From Todiramphus chloris collaris (lineage: Eukaryota > Chordata > Aves > Coraciiformes > Alcedinidae), in assembly GCA_025345505.1 (NCBI GenBank), contig JANVCC010000047.1, positions 9,772,413-9,836,412 on the forward strand: a stretch of 64,000 bases of DNA, written 5' to 3'. Shown one piece after another: positions 11,896 through 24,255 of this stretch. The notes below the pieces were generated by a model. The model worked only from the letters and a program-made list of their open reading frames with translations, had not been told where the DNA came from and did not search any database. Every line of letters begins with the position of its first letter. Position 1 is the first letter of the stretch. A program made the translations under genes and the position numbers.

Positions 11896-13337
11896 ACAAA
11901 GCAAAATACGTCCTTCAATTTATACATGAATAAATGTACATGTCATATTTTCTAGTGAATATCTCCTATATATTTTCAAATATAATTTATTTTGGCTTGC
12001 ACTGAATATTAAAAAACTTACCTCAAAGTACCTGCAGAAAGCTGGTCAGGCACTGGGACACTGGAGTCCCTCAGAGCCTTCCTTGAACCTGTTGCAGTGT
12101 CTTTTGCAAGTATAAATATTTCCCTGAGAACTGAAGTGGAAAAAGAACTAACAGAGACATTACCACTTTGGAAACATGAGAGAGAATGTGATCTTTAATT
12201 TAAATTATACTGGTTACCTTCCTTGCGGAAAAATAGATTGACTGTAAAGTTGAGAATAATAAAGGTGAGGAATCCACTTCTGTTGCAGAAAGCTGGGCAG
12301 GGGAGGGGACAGGAGGGAACCACAAAAACCTCTGCCTTACTTCTCATTTCCCTTTTTACAAATTAAGTGGTTTAAGTACATGGTGGGTTGCATCTTTTTT
12401 TCAATGAGTATCTCTAAGTGAGTAGTCTAGAAGAAGCTGATGAAGTATCCAGGCTGGACAGGGAAGTGTTCTGGTTTAAAAGGAGTGGAAGGGTACAAAA
12501 TTTTTCCTAAGGCCTCAGCAAAATTCTAAAGCAGGTTTCTGGCAACATTTTACCCTTCTCTGAGAGCAGGACCGAGACAGATGTTGTTTGCTGGCAAGTG
12601 CTTCCATGGCTATTTCACATTCTTTGTCACAGCCGTTGCAGCTGCTAAAGGGAAAAATGAACGGTTGACCTGCACATCTCATAGTGTGCAGTAGTGCGTA
12701 CTCCTCAAATCTCCTGTCACATTAGTCATTATTGAAAAAGTTAGTCTTGATTTCTGCTTATGTCATCTTCCCTGTAACCTAAGTAACAGCAGAAAGAGAG
12801 GGGCCTAAAATTCCAGCTGTATGCAGACTCCAGTTCAGCCTTACTTTAGCTGGAAGACATCACTACCATGTAGAAATTGTTCCCCAGCTAACCTTTTATT
12901 CTCTATACAGCGAGAAATTTTTACCTCTTCCAAGAAAGCACTGCAAAAACAGAGATTGCAAACAAAATTCCTGGCTACCACAGCTGCCATCAATGGTCAC
13001 AGGAACTCCATCACCTATTAGAAAAATCTAAGTCGTTGGTACGGAAAGGCATGATCATTTGCAAGACACTTGTAGTGGAGAAAGCAAAGAGGAAAGGCAT
13101 ATTTAATCTGGAAACAATATAGATTTTTTTCTGAGGAATGAGATTGAAAGTGGAAATAATGGGATTGTTTCTGGAAGGATGGGAGAAGAGGAAAGGGAAA
13201 GATTTTGCAAAAAGAATTTCTTTCATACTGCTGACAAGGGCCAATTCATTCTCTGATCTTTCAGTCTAAAAGTCTGCCATGGAAAATATGAATGCCAAAA
13301 GCAAGCTTCTCATACATTGGGATAACAATGATTTTTA
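11896..13337. other. AT-rich stretch, no gene recognised
   Basis: No gene recognised. Short open frames at about 12.8-13.2 kb on both strands show no domain or motif. Confidence 0.5.
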
Positions 13338-13392
13338 AAATTATTTTTTAATATATATTTTTTTTTTAATTATTTTTTATTTTTTTAATCTT
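13338..13392. repeat. AT-rich low-complexity tract
   Basis: Runs of T with interspersed A (attattttttaatatatatt style), immediately 5' of the solo LTR at 13,400. It may have been the AT-rich integration target. Confidence 0.7.
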
Positions 13393-13528
13393 GACTTGGT
13401 GTCCTGGGTTCAGTTCAGCTTAGTTATTACAAACAGCTGCTGGCCCAAGCAGCTGGGAGTGGCCACAGCCAGGATAAACACCTGAAACAGCCAATGGGAT
13501 ATTTGATACCATAATGATGTCATGTCCC

Positions 13529-13536
13529 TATATAAG
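13529..13536 (+). promoter_or_regulatory. TATA box of the plus-strand LTR
   Basis: TATATAAG, about 200 bp upstream of the LTR poly(A) signal and 130 bp into the LTR. Close to consensus, so among the best-preserved core promoters in the window; activity unknown. Confidence 0.6.
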
Positions 13537-13727
13537 GAGAGGAAGGGGCTGATAGGGGTTCCTATTTTCAGCTTGCTTCAGGGTGTAGCTTCAGCATGGC
13601 CAGAGGCAGGGCAAGTTGGCATCTTGGGCACAGGTAGAGCCTTCCTGGCTTCTATTACTTGCTTTGTCTCTCATTTCATTAGTACTATCATTAGTTCTAT
13701 TGTTTTCTTCTCATTTTGTATTGTTTT

Positions 13728-13733
13728 ATTAAA
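13728..13733 (+). terminator. Poly(A) signal of the plus-strand LTR
   Basis: ATTAAA in the context ttgttttattaaactatcc, at the R/U5 position of the solo LTR. Confidence 0.55.
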
Positions 13734-13880
13734 CTATCCTTATCTCAACCCCCAGGGGCTCACCTTTCTTCTCTTCCTCAGGATTCTCCTTCTCATCCCA
13801 TGGTGGGGAGGGGGGGAAGGGCACGGAGCAGTTGGTGAGTGGCTGGGTATTTAGGTGCCAGCAGAGGTCAAACCATGAGA

Positions 13881-16540
13881 GCTGCTTTTCTTTTTTGCCT
13901 GTTTTAGTGAATGTGTCATTACAGCATCATTCCCATTATCTCAGAAAAGTCATTACTGCAAGAAGGAAGCTATGTTGTGATAGTAGAGATAGGTTTCTTT
14001 AAAGTAAATTTCAGTCTTAGAAAAGAAGGCATATTAGAGAATGATTGGATTTAAACTGATGAATGACAATATCTTTTTGAAGGTTGTAGTTAGAAATAGG
14101 CTAGTAGTGACCAAATGATTGTTGTATAAACCATTCGGAAAAGAAAAATGTAATAAACCATTCTATTTTACAAGCTTTAAAAAAGCTTATTAGATTTATC
14201 AAATTAAACATAAAATTAATAATTCTTTTCCCTTGCCTTACTCAGCTCTGTCAAATACTCAAACATAACCCAGTTTTCTTCCAATGTTAGATCTGCACTG
14301 AGCTGCAATTTTGATAAAGCTTTTCATATTAACCAGTCTCTTTATTAATATCTTCATAGGTTAAAACTGAGTTTCAAGTAAATGGTTCAGAAAAATCACA
14401 GATACTGAGATTTTTGTAAAAATTACCTTTCTGAAGGCATTGCTGTCTATCATGTCTTTAGAACTTTTTTCAAGGAATGAAGTACACCTGATGAGAATGC
14501 AGTGGATTTTATGCAATTAGCCCTGTGCTCAGAGATACAGTAACAATCTGTAAAACTGAAACTTACATTTTGAGACATTTTGTGTGGGTGGTTTTAGTAT
14601 TTTGGTCTTTGACAACTTAAAGGTTAATTTCAGTAAGTATTCCCTCTTGAAGCTAATCAATTATAGCATTTTTAAGTAACCAGGGGAAATGCTAAAGCAC
14701 TTTATTTTTCTTTTTATGAGAAAAGTGGAATTAAATTTAATTTTTCAATCCCCAGTGACTCATTCTCTGAAGTAAAATAAATTTATATGACTTGTGAGAA
14801 GTGTATTGATATTGAGGGTTTCTCCCTTTTAGTGGAGAATATATATCAAGCTACTCATATGAATGCTGGCAAAAACGTGTCTTGATAACGGGTAGCATAA
14901 AATGTGATTTACCTAATCCATTTTAAGGTTCACTAATTCCTGATGGGATTATAAGAAAATGTTTGGAACTAGAGCTGTAAAATAAGCAGTTTTTACCACT
15001 TTTATATAACTTTACTGAACTTTCAAGGATTTTCCCATTGTGGTGTAAGCTAGCCCAAAACCTGTCAAGGACTGCGAAAGTGAGAGTACCCACACAGAAG
15101 ACCCAATGAGCTTCAGGAGAGGTGTCTCACTTGGAATGTGAACTGCTGTTTTCGATTTCTCTTTTGCCCAACTTGGCTTTCAGCTTGAACTTCAGGTATT
15201 CCTTTTCTCATGAAAAGACCTCAGTCATGTAGGTATTGATTATCCAGAGATGTCTGTTTTATACTCTCTTTTATCTTTTTAGGTTTTTTAATATTAAATA
15301 CAGTGTCAACCAAAGCAGAAAGTCTGATCAAGCTCTATTTCAATTCAGGTAAATGATACGAACTGTAAATTGTACAATCATCAACTCTTCTGATGGATTA
15401 ATATTTTCCAAACTGTGAGAAAAAACACTAAAAAAAAAAAAAATAATCCCATCCAATTCTCTGTGGAGCTGATTTTTTGATTAGTGAGAGACCATGATGA
15501 CTTGGTGATTTTTGTAGAGAATGTTATGATGTTATGCTTTGTTAGATTTTTAGCACCTAATGTTTATGGACATATCCCCTTGGACTGCAGTCTCACATTG
15601 AATATGACCAAGATCAAATGAATCCATTAAGGCAAACTGAAGTGTTACTAGAAATAGTTTTCATTCCTACTTGAGTCTGCTAAAATAACGGACTCATTGC
15701 TATTAATGAAATATTCACAGAGTACTAAAAGCTAAGCCTTTTTGAAATTAGTCTTTGCAAAGACCCTTTCCTAAATATTCTCTATAACGTTAATGGAACA
15801 AAATAGCATATTATATTGCAAAAATGGCAGCACTTTGCTGATGAATGGAAGGATCTATGTAAATAATCATGTAAAGCATTTTGGAATACTTAAATATGAG
15901 AGCTACTCGGTACATATGAGTTAGCAATGGTAGTTGCATCTGAAGGCTTATATCCAACGTTGGTATTGTGATTCCCTGAGGAATCTGCCAGGGAACACAG
16001 GCACCATCAGCTAAGGTTTAGAAAACATATAGAGGGTACATTTTATTTCCCCACCAAATGTTAATTTTCCTGGTTTTACAAATACTTTTTTTTTGTCTTG
16101 AGGATAGACTCTAGCCTTGAAAAGATATGAGGCTTAATAGTAAAATATCAGTCTTGGTTGTATCAAACTTTACCTTTATGGTTGTATGTGCCACACAAAG
16201 GTAAACATTTCAGGAAACAGAAGTTGTTATGCAGATAAATGATTATCCCACTGAATTTTATTCCCCTTTCATTTTGAATCGTCATGGATGGATGGAAATC
16301 CTTCCTTACATTGGCCACTTCTACCTCTAAGTTTTTTCTAGTATTTTAGCAATGAATAGCTGAAAACCTGAAGCTCTTGAGGAAGGTCTTTTTGCTAATA
16401 GATATATTTTGGAAAGAGAAAACAACATGTTGGAAAGAACAGGGGACACAACTACATTTCACTGAAAGTGGTGGAAAACTATCTTCCTCTTTTAGCAGCA
16501 TATCTGCTATGAGTAGGTGGATATTAGACTTGGAATTCAA
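13881..16540. other. AT-rich stretch, no gene recognised
   Basis: About 2.7 kb of AT-rich, largely repeat-free DNA. Nothing recognised. A small inverted repeat (aagcttt...aaaagctt) sits at about 14172-14189. Confidence 0.5.
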
Positions 16541-18310
16541 TTCCCCTCACAGGAAACCTGCATGCTCGATTACCTCTCTGAAATGCCTGTACACCAACAC
16601 AGACAGCATGGGGAATAAACAAGAACTAGAGACTGGTGTGTGGTCACAGGGCCACGATGTCATTGCAGCTAAAGAGATGTGGTGGGTGCCTTGGTGACAG
16701 AGGATATGGGGAAGGCGGAGTTACTGAGTTTCATCTTTGCTTCAGTCTTTATTCCTAAGACCTGCTCTCAGAAATCATAGTCCTTGGAGGTAAGAGAAAG
16801 TCTGGAGGATGGAAGACTTTCCTGTGGTCAAGAAGGATTAGAGATCATTTAGGCAAACTGAACACTCACAAATCCATGGTCCCTGATGGGATCCACCGAG
16901 GAGTGCTGAGGGAGCTGGCTGATGTTATTGCTAAGCCACCCTCCATCATTTTCAAAGGGAGAGGTGCCTGAGGACTGGAGGAAAGGCAATTTCATTCCAG
17001 TCTTCAAAAAGGACAAGGAGGACCCAGAAAATTACAAGTCAGTCAGCCTCACCTCCATCCCTGGGAAGGTGATGGAAAGCTCATTCTGGAGGTCATCTCT
17101 AAGCATGTGGTAGAAAAGAAGGTTATCAGGATTAGTCAGCAAGGATTCACCAAGGAGAAGTCATTCTTGACCAATCTGATAGCCTTCTGTGATGGTGTGA
17201 CTAGCTGGGTAGATGAGGGGAGAACACTGTGTGTTCTCTACCTCAACTTCAGCAAGGCTTGTGACACTGTCTCCCACAACATCCTCAGAGGTAGGCTTAG
17301 GAAGAGTGTGTTAGATGAGTGGATACTGAGGTGGTTTGGGAACTGGCTGAATGACAGGGCTCAGAAGGTTCTGATCAGTGGCACAGAGTCTAGTTGGAGG
17401 CCTGTAGCTACTGCTGTTCCCCAGGGGTCAGTACTGGATCCAGTTTTGTCCAACATGTTTATTAATGACCTGGATGAAGGGACATAGTATACCCCCAGCA
17501 ACTTTGCTGATAAAAAACTCAGAGCACCAGAAGGCTGTGCTGACATTCAGCAAGACTTGGACAGGCTGCAGAGTTACACGGGGTAGAATGTAATGAAATC
17601 CAACAAGGGCCAGTGTTGCGTCCTGCACTTGTGGAGGAATGACACCATGTACCAATACAGGGCAGTGTCTGACCTTCTAGAAAACAGCTCTGCAGAGAAG
17701 GACCTGGGAGTGCTGGTGGACAACAAGTTAACCATTAGCCAGCAGTGTGACCTTTTGGCCAAGAAGGCCAATGGTATCCTGGGGCACATTAAGACTAATG
17801 TGACCAGCAGGTTGAGGGAGGTTTTGTTCTTCATCTGCTCTTCCCTACTCAGGCCACATCTGGAGTACTGTGTCCAGTTCTGGACTCCCCAGTTTGAGAC
17901 AGGGAACGAGTGGAAAGAGTCCAGTGGAGGGCTATGAAGGTGATTAAGGGACTGGAACATCTCTTTTATGAGAAAAGGCTGAGACACCTTGGGCTGTTTA
18001 GCATGGAGAAGACTGAGAGGGGATCTTATCAGTGCTTACAAATACCTAAAGGGTGGGTGTCAAGAGAATGTTGCCAGGAATTTTTCAGTGGTGTCCAGTG
18101 GCAGGACAAGTGGCAATGGGCACAAACTGGAATGCAGGAGGGAAGTTTCATCCGAACATGAGAAAAAGTTTCTTTCCTGTGAGGGTGACAGAGCACTGGA
18201 ACAGGCTGCCCAGAGTGGTTGTGGAGTGTCCTTCTCTGTAGATATTAAAATCTCACCTGGATGAATTCCTGTGCTACAGATCAACCTTGAAATTGATCCT
18301 GATCCTGGGG
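16541..18310 (+). mobile_element. CR1 LINE, internally deleted, endonuclease start to 3' region
   Basis: The longest CR1 in the window, plus strand. 16,541-16,690 encodes the start of the endonuclease (TSLKCLYTNTDSMGNKQE, then SQGHDVIAAKEMWW). It then jumps to the linker (tctttgcttcagtctttatt) and RT, so most of the endonuclease (catalytic GDFN region included) is deleted. RT follows from about 16,920 to 17,940, then the C-terminal HWNRLP-type region (about 18,190-18,240) and the start of the 3' end, breaking off near 18,310 without the terminal TTCTATG units. Frameshifts and stops make it inactive. Divergence is moderate, so it is a bird-lineage CR1 and not one of the ancient amniote copies at 28 and 57 kb. 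Confidence 0.92.
17107..17937 (+). pseudogene. CR1 reverse transcriptase (ORF2) pseudogene
   Basis: One frame runs across most of the RT with two in-frame stops (TAG at 17485 and 17584). Visible motifs: [17 protein letters not shown], then [16 protein letters not shown] (palm motif A; consensus has F at the Cys and usually D at the Asn), [20 protein letters not shown] (motif B; Asp replaces the usual Gly), and the catalytic box at 17503-17514 reading FADK in place of FADD, so the second catalytic aspartate is lost. The thumb follows: DLGVLVDNKLTISQQCDLLA and LLRPHLEYCVQFW. The N-terminal part (16,922-17,113, [20 protein letters not shown]) is in another frame, so at least one frameshift lies near 17,100. 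In a live CR1 this enzyme copies element RNA into DNA at a nicked target. Confidence 0.92.
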
Positions 18311-19527
18311 AAAATTCAAATGGCTCTTGAGGACAAAAGAGAAATAATCAGAGAAGTCTGTTACTCCTTAGTGTTCAAAAATCTACCTATAGTATTTCAG
18401 CATGACTTTTAAGACTGAACTTGGTGTGTCCAACTTGGAGGTTACTTACCTTTTTTTTCTTGTAAAAATATTTTACAGGGAAGCATTCAGTACATTTTTC
18501 ATTCTTCCTTCAATAATTTTAAAGCAGATTTGCAGAAAAAAATGATTCATAGCTAAAATATGGTCAGCTGCTTTTTCTTCACCTGCCATCCACAGTAGCA
18601 TGACCCAGTTTACAGGCAATGCTCACAAGGGACTCAGCTTCTGGAAAGAAGTAGTCAAGGTTCATGTTACAAAGATGGGCTTCTACTAGGATCCGCACCA
18701 TGCAGTGCTGCCAACAGAGAAGAGGGTTGCTTTTGCTTCAGCCTTCACATTAGGAAGTCATGATCAGCCTGGCATTTCCTTAAGTGCCCAGGAGAAGGTT
18801 TGAAGACACAGAGGTCTGGCTCTTACAAGATTTCTGGTTTTCTAAAAAGAAAAAAGGAATTTATTATGGAGGCTACAAAATCTAAAGACTTATTTGTTTG
18901 AATATATTTATTTACATAGTCTCACCTCTTGGTCTAAGCTGGATTTTTAATTCTGTACTATCTGCCTTGTTCAGCTTAATACAGATATGAATGTAAATTT
19001 AATTTTCTCTTTTGAAGGACACCTTTTAATGAGATTATCAGTAAACTGATCTTTGCTATCTGTCTGCCCCTGTTAGCTTCTTATTGCCAGGGGCCAAATA
19101 AATGCGTGCATTATCTTTTGAGTTTGTGTCAGTGTGAACTTATGAACACTATTTGCCTAATAATTTTACTCTTAAAGTGGTAGCCTCTGGGGATTTTTAC
19201 AAGAAATTATAAAATCTGAGAGCTGGACTGAAATACTTATGTATTGATAATAATTCTTATATTTATGACTTCAAATAAATAACCAGTACTTAAAAATAAA
19301 CAACCATTTAAAAAAAAAAAACCCAAAACTTTTAAAAAAGTGTGTGGTAGAGAAGTCCCATCAAGCCAGTACTTGCTGGGTCAGAATGGACCATTTGTTT
19401 TGTCAATACTGATCATGCCCCTGTGCGGCTCAGTCTCTGCTTCCCAGTTCTCATCTTCAGGGAGCTCATAATTCAAACTGGGGCAGCCCTGAAAAGGGCT
19501 TGGACAAAGAAGTCTTCCCTTTGTATT
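18311..19527. other. No gene recognised
   Basis: AT-rich with one slightly GC-richer patch (18,580-18,800). An A13 run at about 19,310 is followed by acccaaaac. No gene or named repeat. Confidence 0.5.
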
Positions 19528-19751
19528 TAGATTGGACATTAGGAAGTTCTTTACTATGAGGGTAGTGGAACACTGGAACAGGTTGCCCAGAGAGGTGGTG
19601 GAGGCCCCATCCCTGGAGACATTCAAGGTCAGGCTTGATAAGGCTCAGAGTAACCTGATCTAGTTGAGGATGTTCCTGCTTGTTGCAGGGGGGTTGCACT
19701 AGCTGACCATTAAAGGTCCTTTCCAACCCAACACATTCTATGTTTCTATGA
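19528..19751 (+). mobile_element. CR1 3' end, plus strand, with terminal repeats
   Basis: Runs from attggacattaggaagttct through gaacaggttgcccagagagg and tggaggccccatccctggag to the 3' terminus with attctatgtttctatgat. The ...TTCTATG tail units mark the true CR1 3' end; CR1 lacks a poly(A) tail. Strongly 5'-truncated (about 225 bp left), typical of bird CR1 insertions. Confidence 0.93.
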
Positions 19752-22700
19752 TATCCTATCCCCTGGATTTGTTTTTAAACTCTTGAATAAGTGTATGTAC
19801 ACTTGTATATCCCCAGGGAAAGAATATTTTCTCCTTCCATTCTTAATGCCCCAAAGTATAGTAGTAAACTGTGGAAGAGCTGAAACTTTCCCTGTGCTGC
19901 CCAGCCACATTCTTTCAATGCAACTTTTCATAACAAACATTCTGCAAGTGCTGTCTTTCAAAAAATAGTAAACATTGTTATGAGTATGCTGCAAAATGCA
20001 CACACATGGGTAAATGATGATTCTAAGGAATCTTTCATTCTAAGGAATCTTTTCATTATGGTAATTATGAACCATATTTTGTTGCTTTTATTTACCAGTT
20101 AAGTTTTAATTTATTCAACCTTTCTCATGATAGCTTTATTGTAATTTGATATTGTGAAGCAAGATTTGAATTAAAAATATGTTATAAGACATTGCTTCAG
20201 AGCTTCTCACAAGCATCCCTTAGAGCCACTGAATTGCTAAAATGAACATTATGTGGAATTGCACAACCAACATACTTTTTTTTTCTGAAAGGAGATATTT
20301 TCTTCATGTATTTGTTATAGAGTTTCTGCTTTGAATCAGCAATATCTATCCCAAAGAATACAAGCCATATTTAAAAGTCCTTTCATCACTGAAGTCAAAA
20401 CTATACTTACCCATTAATGACTTCTACCGGATGGCTCTCTAGCTACTGGTCAAGATGAAACTCAAGGAATTTAACATTTTTATATCAAAATTATTATTTA
20501 ATTTGTTTGATAGTGTCCCTTTGATATACAGGTTTAATGAATTAAAGTAGTTTTAAATTAATTGTGAAGTAAGAAACTCTAGCTGGCTTCTCTGGCAGTA
20601 ACATTTCATACATGCAAAATTCCAAGTTCTTGCGCCTTAGAACCAACCTCCTTAGACGTCTTTATTATTGCTGTGTGTTCAACAGGGTAGTACTCCTTAA
20701 GGAATTTTTTTGTTACAGTACTCAACTATCTTGAAGAAAAACTCACAGAATCCCAGAATGTAGTGAAACTCTTCAATGGTGGCAATAATGTCCATCGATG
20801 CTGATACCATTATATTGCTATTAGACCTTAATGAATAAACTAACTGCAGTACTATTCAATTTTTATTTTTAAATAGGACTGCAGTACAGCTTTACAGATA
20901 ATGAGAGACTGCTTTTGAATTCATAATGTTTAATTGCTCTAAAACCAGCTGTGACAAAGTGACAGTACTTGTCACAGTAGAAATACAGGCCTGCATTGCT
21001 CTAATGCAACATCATGGTAGCTTAGCTGCAGTTTGTATGTGAGTTGACATTTTCATCTTTAACCCTGTTTTTGACTTCTCACACTTTTCTCAAACCATTA
21101 TATTCCTAGTTTAAATATTTTGTCTAGTATCACTTGAGAAATATGTTATTTTTAAAAATGTATATAGAAAGGCAAAGAGAAAAACAAAAGTAGTTCCCAC
21201 ATGAGCCATTCTGGAACACATTCTTGAAGGCACAAATGCATAGAATAATGTTCAGCAACTTTTCTTACTTAAATTTTCGATTTGAATCTTTATTTTTTTA
21301 AGATGATACAAAATACAGTATTTTCTTTGAAGACTGTGTTGCATAGACTTTGGATTTTACTGGACTGGATACCAGAATTTAGAGACGTGTTAATTGAGAA
21401 ATCATTGTGAACAAGATTGAAAGAAAAAAGAAGGAAAAAGGAAATGAAAACTTCCAAATTTTAATGTTCTATCACAGAACACGATTGTCTAGTCATCAGT
21501 TGCATTAGGACTTGTCTTCAGGATAGGAAGTTTCTGACTAATGAGATATCCTAAAAAGAATTTTGTGGTGAGTAGTCTCATGAGGGGACTGTAAATAGTT
21601 CTTACAGGGAAAAACAGGACTGCAACAGTAAAATTCTGTTGCCTGTCCTAGATGATTGATTTTGTTGAAAAATAAAGCTTTATTATCTTGCATCTACCAG
21701 GAACCACCACAAGAAGCAGATGAAGACTGCATGTAAGACATTCTCAAAGAACTATCTCTATATTCATATTCCAGTGTGACTTCCAATGTCATGATATGTA
21801 GAGTATTTCCAGTCACGTAATGACTCTTGATTGGGCTGGTGATTAATAGATGTAGAACTGGGATGAGTCTTTGGGATAGCTGGTTGTCAGCAACTGTTAG
21901 AAGGGATCTGAAAGATGGTAGTTACTAACTTGGTAAGGAGGATCTCAAGTCAAGGTCTGAGAATTATAAAGATCCTATTATGGAGAACTGTAATGGTGGG
22001 TGTGTTTTCATGTTTGTTATAAACCTATTAAGACATAGGGAATTATGTACTTTATAATAATCCATGTGTTTTTATTTGACATACTCATGCAAAGGCTATT
22101 AACCTGTCAGAAATCTTTGAGATAGGCAGAAGTGAACAGATATGCTGATGAAGTCTTGAGCCTTGCGAATGTGAGCTCTGCTAGCAAAGAGAGTGCTTTA
22201 TGGTCAATGACCACTGTGAGGTTTCTGTGGCCACACTTCATACTGAGGAAGGTAAAATAAGGATTCCTACTTTTAAAGTGAAAATCTTGTAGTATATGCA
22301 AAATCTTATTTAGGACTTGCAAAAACTGCTTTGGACTCCTAGAACTAATATGAATGCAATGAAAGTGAATTATATGAACTTGTTCAGTAGAATTTATTAT
22401 TTTGGGGGGGGCAAGGTGGGGAATAGTTGATTTAATTTATTGTTTCAAATTTTATTCTAACCAGGAACTGAAGTTGATGGACAGACCTACCAAAACTTTG
22501 TTTAGATTCACTGACAGTGGTCAAAGTGATGATGCTGATAAATAAAATAGTGCTAAAATTGTGTTGTGTTTTTCTATAGACAGAGTGGGGCTTTAAGTCC
22601 GTTTGTTCACCTTACTCTAAATGTTACCTATTTTACAATTTTAAAAAAATATTTAAGTTGTGATTCCATGATTGCCTACCTACAGATAAAATACTACTTC

Positions 22701-23698
22701 TTTCAGTCCAAGATACCATGGGAAGCTGGGCACATAATGTTTGCAGGTATTTTATTCAAAGACTAGATATGGATATGCCTAAAAGTTATTTATGCTTGAC
22801 AAGAAATATTTTGGAAATGGGAATAAAATCTTAGCCTGCTTGTATTTGCATTCAAAACTACATTGACATACAAACCCCATCATTTTTAGTAGCGCTGATG
22901 GGTCTAATTATTATAAAGTGACATATATATCATATGTCTACTATTTCAACCTCTACTTTTTCCATTTCTATTCTTCTATGTCTAGTTTGGCTCTTTTGGA
23001 TGCCTATTGCAGCACTGTATGGATGGCAACCCTGAGAAGGTATGGCTGACCGTGTAATATGAACTCTAAATAAAGATTCCCTTCTTCTCCAAGTACACTT
23101 GTTTTCAGAGGTCCCTCATCCCTGAACTTGGACATATCTTAATAAAAGATGTAATTTGTGCTCAAATAATATGAGGTGCAGGAGCCATTTTCTGGCATTT
23201 TTCCGTTGTTAAGTGAAAAGAAGCAATTTGATATACAAAATACCGAGCCAAGGCTTTTAACTTGAGAGTTGAGCAGAAAATCTATGGAACAGCAGAATGA
23301 CTGCCTAAAATTTAGTAGACTGATACTTTAGATAAAGAACAGCACTTGGCCCTTAACAAAGTTAAATTATTACTCCAATTTATAAATAGAGAAACTGTGA
23401 GAGATGTAGTGTTTTCTAATTCCTTTTAGGTGTACTGGCACCATACAGAGAACATGAAATAAATACTGAGAGTTCATGTCAAATATGGTTTTGGATTTTA
23501 CCTGCTCTTAGGGCTATATGATGCGATGAATCCAGTATGTTTCTTCCTTCACTAGAAAGACAAAGTGCTTAAGCAATATTCTTTTCTATATCTGTATATA
23601 GAACTAATGTGCCATGGCATTTCTAAGCACTTTTGAAATAAAATACTTCACTTGGGTGATCCTCAAAAAAGGGAGTGTACAATTAATAGCAAATAGAA
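19752..23698. other. Long AT-rich stretch, no gene recognised
   Basis: Nearly 4 kb without any repeat or gene that I can name. Small features: a direct repeat of attctaaggaatctt at 20,020-20,055, a perfect 14-bp palindrome AATAAAGCTTTATT at 21671-21684, and a G8 run at about 22,403. Confidence 0.5.
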
Positions 23699-23796
23699 TT
23701 CATAGAATCATAGAATGGTAGGGGCTGGAAGAGACCTCTGGAGATCATTGAGTCCAACGCCCCTGCCAATTTCTGATATTGGGGCAGCCTATTAAC
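23699..23796 (-). mobile_element. CR1 3' tail fragment, minus strand
   Basis: catagaatcatagaatggta, then ggggctggaagagacctctg and gagatcattgagtccaacgc: the reverse complement of the CR1 3' terminus, with the CATAGAATCATAGAATGG tail units well kept. Only about 100 bp remain before the match is lost. Confidence 0.92.
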
Positions 23797-24255
23797 TTCT
23801 CCCCCCCTCCCCAGAATGATCATGAATGTGAAGAAAACTAGTTGAGTGTTTTTTCTTCAGCCATGTGTACATAGTTATAAACATAGCGATTTACCAACAT
23901 GTAAGTTTTGATGACTTTCAGAAGACACTTTCTGTTTCGTACTGGTTTGGGTTACCTCAGTTTCACCTATGTTTTACATTGGTGTCTTAAATGCTCCTAA
24001 CAGTCATCAGTGAATTATCACAATATTTTTATACATTCTCTGAGATGTAAGTTAAGTAGAAATTGAATACTGGTTTATAAAGCACTGGATTTCTAATGTA
24101 TGCTTATTTTCTCAGAGCTGTATTTATTCCTGTATTTTCAGTTCTAGTTTTGCAGTGACACATTTTAAAAATCAGAAAATGATCTTCTAAAACGGAACCC
24201 ATACTGTGGTTTAATACTAGTACCATTATGACTACTATTATAAATACAGTGCAGG

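Larger units (their letters stand above)
13400..13880 (+). mobile_element. Solo ERV LTR, plus strand
   Basis: Starts TGTCCTGGGTTCAG and ends near GGTCAAACCATGA. It has the full order expected of an LTR: enhancer region with aacagctgctggcc, the tract cagccaatgggatatttgat, a TATA box at 13529-13536, then a T-rich R region with poly(A) signal at 13728-13733, followed by ctatccttatctcaaccccc and a G-rich U5. The family is common in songbirds and other birds (recognised from memory). No internal retroviral genes flank it, so it is a solo LTR. An open frame of about 110 codons crosses it but has no viral or cellular motif. Target-site duplication not recognised; the 3' CA appears mutated. Confidence 0.8.

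Noticed and set aside
13522..13854. 110-codon frame as a membrane protein
   Set aside because: It lies wholly inside a solo LTR, downstream of its TATA box. Hydrophobicity comes from the T-rich R region.
17428..17987. Minus-strand open frames across the long CR1
   Set aside because: They are antisense shadows of the plus-strand CR1 reverse-transcriptase pseudogene.
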